DNA of 64,000 nt. It comes from an uncultured Propionivibrio sp. (lineage in GTDB: Bacteria > Pseudomonadota > Gammaproteobacteria > Burkholderiales > Rhodocyclaceae). Every line of letters starts with the position of its first letter. Position 1 is the stretch's first letter. Made by a program: the position numbers and the translations under genes. Below, piece by piece: positions 58,957 to 64,000 of this stretch. The notes beneath the pieces were generated by a model, which saw only the letters and a list, made by a program, of their open reading frames with translations, was not told where the DNA came from and made no database searches. The DNA lies in NCBI RefSeq assembly GCF_963666255.1, contig NZ_OY762656.1:868001-932000 (forward strand), in the 5' to 3' direction.

Positions 58957-58972
58957 TGCAATACCCATGCCA
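58957..58972 (-). promoter_or_regulatory. Sigma-54 (-24/-12) promoter of the exported flavoprotein
   Basis: On the minus strand TGGCATGGGTATTGCA matches the consensus TGGCACGNNNNTTGCW at 10 or 11 of its defined positions, with the GG and GC doublets exactly 10 nt apart. Predicted transcription start is near 58946, about 100 nt before the flavoprotein ATG. The neighbouring gene encodes a sigma-54 activator. Confidence 0.8.
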
Positions 58973-59079
58973 AGAACATGGAATAAGTCATGCCATTGAT
59001 TTTTCGATTTGTTTTATAGAAACCAGTGTTATCAAAATTTCCCATCCGACATAATCCGCCGTATTTGCCAGATCGACTA

Positions 59080-59099
59080 TCGTATTGGATAGAATACGA
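59080..59099. promoter_or_regulatory. Inverted repeat, candidate activator (enhancer) site
   Basis: The arms TCGTATT and AATACGA (7 bp, 6-nt spacer) are perfect. The site is about 110-140 bp upstream of the predicted start from the sigma-54 promoter, a usual enhancer distance, and 28 bp before the activator gene, so it could also give autoregulation. A further CGTATT half-site occurs at 59060-59065. Confidence 0.55.
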
Positions 59100-59126
59100 G
59101 CGTAACTATCGCCAACGACAGTTCCA

Positions 59127-60716
<1,590 letters not shown>

Positions 60717-60865
60717 TCTGTCTTGCATGGTTCGCAATGCAGTATTCTTGAACTTCCGCGCCGACGGCCAATCATAGTCAGCCGAACATTCTAATCGCAT
60801 TTTCGCTGCCACAAACGGCCGGTTTGCGCGATACTAACCATCGGTCTCACTCGAAGAGGAACACC

Positions 60866-61312
60866 ATGTCCGACAAGAAGAATCCGTCACGAACCATTTT
60901 TCTGGGCGCCGTCGCCGTCGGCGTGCTCCTGACCGTGGTGGTCTGGCCGCTCTCGATGCTGGGCAAGGGCGGCGCCTCTCCTGCCGATGCCGACGAAGCC
61001 GAACTGCGCATCCAGCCGGTCGCCCGCGTCGAAATGCAGAAGGCGGAGAGCGTCAAATCGGACGGCAAGCCGCGCAGCGGCGAGGCGATTTACGCCAGCG
61101 TCTGCAAGGCCTGCCACGAAGCTGGCGTCGCCGGCGCACCGAAGACCGGCGACAAGGCGGCGTGGGCGCCACGACTCGCGACCGGCATGGCTGCCCTGCT
61201 GAAGTCGGCGACCAACGGCAAGAACGCCATGCCCGCACGCGGCGGCGCGCCCGATCTCAGCGACGACGAACTCAAGGCCGCCGTCACCTATCTGACCGGA
61301 AAGGCAAAATAG
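60866..61312 (+). CDS. Membrane-anchored class I cytochrome c (c5-like)
   Basis: A 148-residue protein. One N-terminal hydrophobic helix (about 11-31) should act as an uncleaved anchor. The heme site is CKACH (Cys80, Cys83, His84), and the likely axial Met is in GKNAMPARGG (Met122). The ending with DLSDDELKAAVTYL is the c5 pattern. It carries electrons in the periplasm. RBS AGAGGA precedes ATG 60866. It may serve respiration generally; being two genes from the exported flavoprotein it is also a possible electron donor. Confidence 0.9.
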   Translation: MSDKKNPSRTIFLGAVAVGVLLTVVVWPLSMLGKGGASPADADEAELRIQPVARVEMQKAESVKSDGKPRSGEAIYASVCKACHEAGVAGAPKTGDKAAWAPRLATGMAALLKSATNGKNAMPARGGAPDLSDDELKAAVTYLTGKAK

Positions 61313-61340
61313 GCGCTTCGTCACGGATTCCTGAACAACA

Positions 61341-61369
61341 AAAGGGGCGCCATATGGGCGCCCCTTTTT
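61341..61369 (+). terminator. Rho-independent terminator after the cytochrome c gene
   Basis: The stem AAAGGGGCGCC with GGGCGCCCCTTT, followed by a T-run, begins 29 nt after the cytochrome stop. The A-run on the other side gives a T-run on the minus strand too, so it can also end the convergent small-gene transcript. Confidence 0.85.
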
Positions 61370-61408
61370 ACATCACGCCACCCGTCGGGTGGCGTTTCCA
61401 TCTCTTGA

Positions 61409-61693
61409 TTACTTCGCTGCGGCAGGCGTTGCAGGCGTCGCCGGCGTGGCCGGTGCCGCCGGCATGGCATGCTTGCCTTCGGCCTTGGCGGCCTTGTGCT
61501 TGGCCTTGGCCAGGCCCTTGCCTTCCTCGCCCTTCACCGTCGGCTTGGCAGCAGCCGCCGGAACTGCGGGGGTCGCGGCGACGGCCGGCTTGGCCGCCTC
61601 GGCGGGTTGCGCCGGAGCTGCGGCAGGCGCCTGAGCAAAAGCCATCGAACCGAACGTCGCAGCAATGACAACAGCAAGAATTTTCTTGAGCAT
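61409..61693 (-). CDS. Small Ala/Pro-rich exported protein
   Basis: A 94-residue protein with a clear signal peptide (KKILAVVIAATFGSMAFA) and a mature part made mostly of Ala, Pro and Lys (AAPAQPAEAAKPAVAATPAV, then KGLAKAKHKAAKAEGKHA, ending with repeated ATP triplets). It is low-complexity and probably unstructured, similar to small acid- or phosphate-inducible periplasmic proteins. No function is assigned. GGAG precedes ATG 61693. Confidence 0.65.
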   Translation of the reverse strand: MLKKILAVVIAATFGSMAFAQAPAAAPAQPAEAAKPAVAATPAVPAAAAKPTVKGEEGKGLAKAKHKAAKAEGKHAMPAAPATPATPATPAAAK

Positions 61694-61861
61694 GATCAAT
61701 CTCCAGTAAGTGAGTTGTGCAACTCGGTCGGTTCGATGCACCGTGCAATCTGTTCCGGCCTTGGTAGCAGTAACGCCTGGAGATTCGCCGCGGATGTCAG
61801 CGCTTGGGTAACGTCGGGTAACGCCGTGTGACCAGGCCGGGGCGCGCCCCGGCCCGCCCGA

Positions 61862-62917
61862 TCAAAGCGGTTGCGGCAAGCTCACGCCGTATCGGACCGC
61901 TTTCGCCGTCAACGCCTCAAGCACCGCCGGCGAAACGTCGACACCGTTCAACTCGGCCTCGCGCATGCGCTTCTGCGCCATTTCTCCCGGCAAGCGGACG
62001 GGCTTGGTCGGATCGATCGGCGCGTTGGCATGGCAACGGTCGATCGTGAAATCGGCCTGACGGAGAAAATCGGCGCGGCCGCCAAAGGCCGCCGGATCCA
62101 TGACCTGCAGGAAGACACCAGCGCCCCAGCGCTTCTCGGCATCCGGACGCCCGAAGCCGGCAAGGCCGTGGGTGAGCATCTCGACCATCAACGACAAGCC
62201 GAAGCCCTTATGGCCGTATTCGAGGCCACCGAGCGGCAGCAGCGTGCCGCCGACGCCCGGATCGATGACATGCGGATCAGTCGTTGGAATGCCCTTGGCA
62301 TCGATCAGCCAGGGATGCTCGAACTGGACATTGGCGGCCGCCTTCTGTTTGGTCATGCCGACCGTGGTGATCGAGGTGCTGACGTCGATCCACACCGCCT
62401 GCTCGGTTCCGGGGTAGCCGATCGCGATCGGATTCGGCGTGAAGATCGGTTCCGTTCCGCCATACGGCGCGATGAAACCCGAGGCCGGGTCCGATGACGC
62501 CAGCATGACGACGAGACCGCGGTCGGTGACCTGCTTGATTAGCGCCGCCAGGCAAGCGATATGGTGACTGCGACGAATGACGCCGGTGACGACGCCGTGT
62601 TCGCCGACACGGTCGCAGGCTTGCGTCAGCGCTGTCGATACCAGCCACGGACCGGGCAGGTAACGACCGTCCCAGACGAAAACGGCGCCGCTGTCGCGCA
62701 TCACTTCCGGCTCGCCCGCCGTCGTCATCAACCCTTTCTCGATCTGGTCGAGATACTGCGGACACAGCGCCATGCCGTGCGTGCGCTGGCCGACCATGTC
62801 GCCGGTCACCAGCACGGTCGTCACCGCCTCGGCCTTGTCGGCTTCGAGGCCGGCCGCGACGAAAAGCGAGGTCGACAATTGTTTCAGGGATTCGATGCTG
62901 TAGCGCTGCGTTGCCAT
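61862..62917 (-). CDS. Malate/L-lactate dehydrogenase family oxidoreductase (Ldh2)
   Basis: A 351-residue NAD(P)-dependent enzyme of the Ldh2/YlbC family, distinct from classical LDH. The N-terminal helical part has VTTVLVTGDMVGQRTHGMAL (family His). The core has SHHIACLAALIKQVTDRGLV, PNPIAIGYPG, and PLGGLEYGHKGFGLSLMVEML near the end. Substrates in the family include malate, sulfolactate, ureidoglycolate and related 2-hydroxy acids; this one is unassigned. Confidence 0.9.
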   Translation of the reverse strand: MATQRYSIESLKQLSTSLFVAAGLEADKAEAVTTVLVTGDMVGQRTHGMALCPQYLDQIEKGLMTTAGEPEVMRDSGAVFVWDGRYLPGPWLVSTALTQACDRVGEHGVVTGVIRRSHHIACLAALIKQVTDRGLVVMLASSDPASGFIAPYGGTEPIFTPNPIAIGYPGTEQAVWIDVSTSITTVGMTKQKAAANVQFEHPWLIDAKGIPTTDPHVIDPGVGGTLLPLGGLEYGHKGFGLSLMVEMLTHGLAGFGRPDAEKRWGAGVFLQVMDPAAFGGRADFLRQADFTIDRCHANAPIDPTKPVRLPGEMAQKRMREAELNGVDVSPAVLEALTAKAVRYGVSLPQPL

Positions 62918-63009
62918 TCATGCCTCCGGTATATGAAATGCGAATCGCAAACCCAGCATTCTACGGCATCTGCCATACCAGGCGCCGGGTTTCTCGTGCA
63001 TTCCGGAGC

Positions 63010-64000
63010 CTAGCCAGCCTTCCCGGCCAGCATCGCGCGCATCGCCGCCAGACGCGCGGCGCCGCTCGCCTTGTCCGGCGGCGCCTCGGTCTTGCCGCCG
63101 GAAAAACGCAGATCCTCGCCCATTTCGGCGATGAAACGCGAGGGTTCGCAAGGGAAGAAATCGCGCCCCTGTTTGCGCCGTTCGGCATAGGTCACATGCA
63201 GCGAGCGCTGGGCGCGGGTGATGCCGACATACATCAACCGGCGCTCCTCCTCGAGCTTGACCGGATCGAGCGATTCGCGGTGCGGCAGCACGCCCTCCTC
63301 GACGCCGATCAGAAAAACGTGCTTGAACTCCAGTCCTTTCGAGGCGTGCAGCGTCGATAGCTGAACGGCATCGGGCGCATCGGCGTCCTCGCGTTTTTCG
63401 AGCATGTTGATGAGCGCGATCATCTGCGTCAGCTCGATCAGGTTCTTGCCGTCCTCCTCGCCGCGCCGCGTCAGCCAGCCGACGAGTTCCTGCACGCTCT
63501 CCCAGCGCGCCATCGCCACCTTGCGCTCTTCCTCGCTCATCAGCCAGGCTTCGTAGCCGATGGCGCCGAGCAGGTCGTTCATCACCGCGCCCGCCGGTTC
63601 GCGTTGGGCGCGGTATTCGACGCGATTGATGAATTCGCAGAATTCGACCAGCGGACCGAGTTGGCGCGCCTGCACGCGACGGGCGAAACCCTCCTCGAAG
63701 GCGGCGGCGAAGAGCGAGATGTGGCGTTCGCCCGCATAGGTGCCGAGCGCTTCGAGCGTCGAACTGCCGACACCGCGTTTCGGTGTCGTCACCGCCCGGA
63801 TGAAAGCCGGATCGTCGTCGTTGTTGGCGAGCAGGCGCAAATACGCGGTGATATCCTTGATTTCGGCTTTGTCGAAAAAGGACTGCCCACCCGAGAGCAG
63901 ATACGGCACACGCTGGTCGCGCAGATGCTGCTCGATGACGCGCGCCTGGAAATTGCCGCGGTAGAGGATGGCGTAATCGGAAAACTTGCCGCGATGCTCG
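63010..64000 (-). CDS. rep: ATP-dependent DNA helicase Rep, C-terminal part
   Basis: The 5' end lies beyond the window; at least 330 C-terminal residues are present. SF1 helicase motifs visible are IV (SDYAILYRGN), V (VQLSTLHASKGLEFKHVFLIG) and VI (EEERRLMYVGITRAQ). The segment FFDKAEIKDITAYLRLLAN and the absence of a long UvrD-type C-terminal tail favour Rep over UvrD. Rep unwinds DNA ahead of the replisome. The frame is open and conserved up to the window end. Confidence 0.93.
   Translation of the reverse strand, partial: EHRGKFSDYAILYRGNFQARVIEQHLRDQRVPYLLSGGQSFFDKAEIKDITAYLRLLANNDDDPAFIRAVTTPKRGVGSSTLEALGTYAGERHISLFAAAFEEGFARRVQARQLGPLVEFCEFINRVEYRAQREPAGAVMNDLLGAIGYEAWLMSEEERKVAMARWESVQELVGWLTRRGEEDGKNLIELTQMIALINMLEKREDADAPDAVQLSTLHASKGLEFKHVFLIGVEEGVLPHRESLDPVKLEEERRLMYVGITRAQRSLHVTYAERRKQGRDFFPCEPSRFIAEMGEDLRFSGGKTEAPPDKASGAARLAAMRAMLAGKAG

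Noticed and set aside
61409-61693. Ala/Pro-rich repeats read as a possible tandem-repeat locus
   Set aside because: The DNA repeats are short and irregular, explained by low-complexity codons of a small secreted protein.

Overview
The window is uniformly GC-rich DNA with tightly packed genes. It is most like the chromosome of a betaproteobacterium, probably of the order Rhodocyclales. The evidence is the gene order mnmG-rsmG-parA-parB-atpIBEFHAGDC, the yicC / rph-rdgB-hemW neighbourhood, an E. coli-type PssA, the many signalling genes and a Bug/Tct-type tripartite transporter. This is inferred from gene content; no 16S gene is present. I see no insertion sequence, prophage, CRISPR array, rRNA operon or strong compositional break.

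Layout. 1-7.4 kb: the 3' end of a caspase-like gene, an exported triple-rhodanese protein with a promoter/inverted-repeat upstream, a DUF2284 protein, a HAD phosphatase, a DHA2 exporter, an SDR, a FrnE/DsbA-like protein, a KTSC protein and a small lipoprotein. 7.4-16.8 kb: housekeeping genes (yicC, rph, rdgB, hemW, trmB, HU, nitroreductase, tag) mixed with an ankyrin protein, a TonB-family protein and a membrane diguanylate cyclase. 16.9-22.8 kb: an exported protein coupled to a CapA-like protein, a cupin and a small monooxygenase, tRNA-Gly(CCC) with its own promoter and terminator beside purT, a duplicated winged-helix protein, and pssA. 22.8-25.8 kb: a CpxRA-like two-component system whose kinase gene is split by a 9-G run, divergent from an EF-hand protein, with CpxR-type direct repeats between them. 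25.8-30.8 kb: a 5'-nucleotidase, a Cache chemoreceptor, a DUF1840 protein and an MFS transporter.

30.8-42.2 kb: the complete ATP synthase operon and the parAB-rsmG-mnmG block, typical of the origin-proximal part of a chromosome. 42.3-44.1 kb: a response regulator fused to TPR repeats. 44.1-56.1 kb: a ten-gene aldarate (glucarate/galactarate) catabolic operon facing a FadR-type regulator. GudD and GarD dehydrate the sugar diacids, GarL cleaves the product to pyruvate and tartronate semialdehyde, GarR reduces the latter to glycerate, and a glycerate kinase feeds it to glycolysis. A TctABC transporter, an aldo/keto reductase and an SMP-30 lactonase complete the set. A good sigma-70 promoter with an overlapping FadR-type operator lies in front of gudD, which appears to start at TTG.

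56.2-64 kb: mutY, then an exported flavoprotein of the fumarate-reductase superfamily divergent from a GAF-AAA-Fis sigma-54 activator. The intergenic region holds a near-consensus -24/-12 promoter pointing at the flavoprotein and a 20-bp inverted repeat suited to be the activator site. A membrane-anchored cytochrome c, a small Ala-rich exported protein, a malate/lactate dehydrogenase-family enzyme and the 3' end of rep close the window.

The most promising items for follow-up are the sigma-54/flavoprotein module, the CpxRA/EF-hand module with its possibly phase-variable kinase, and the aldarate operon with its regulatory sites.
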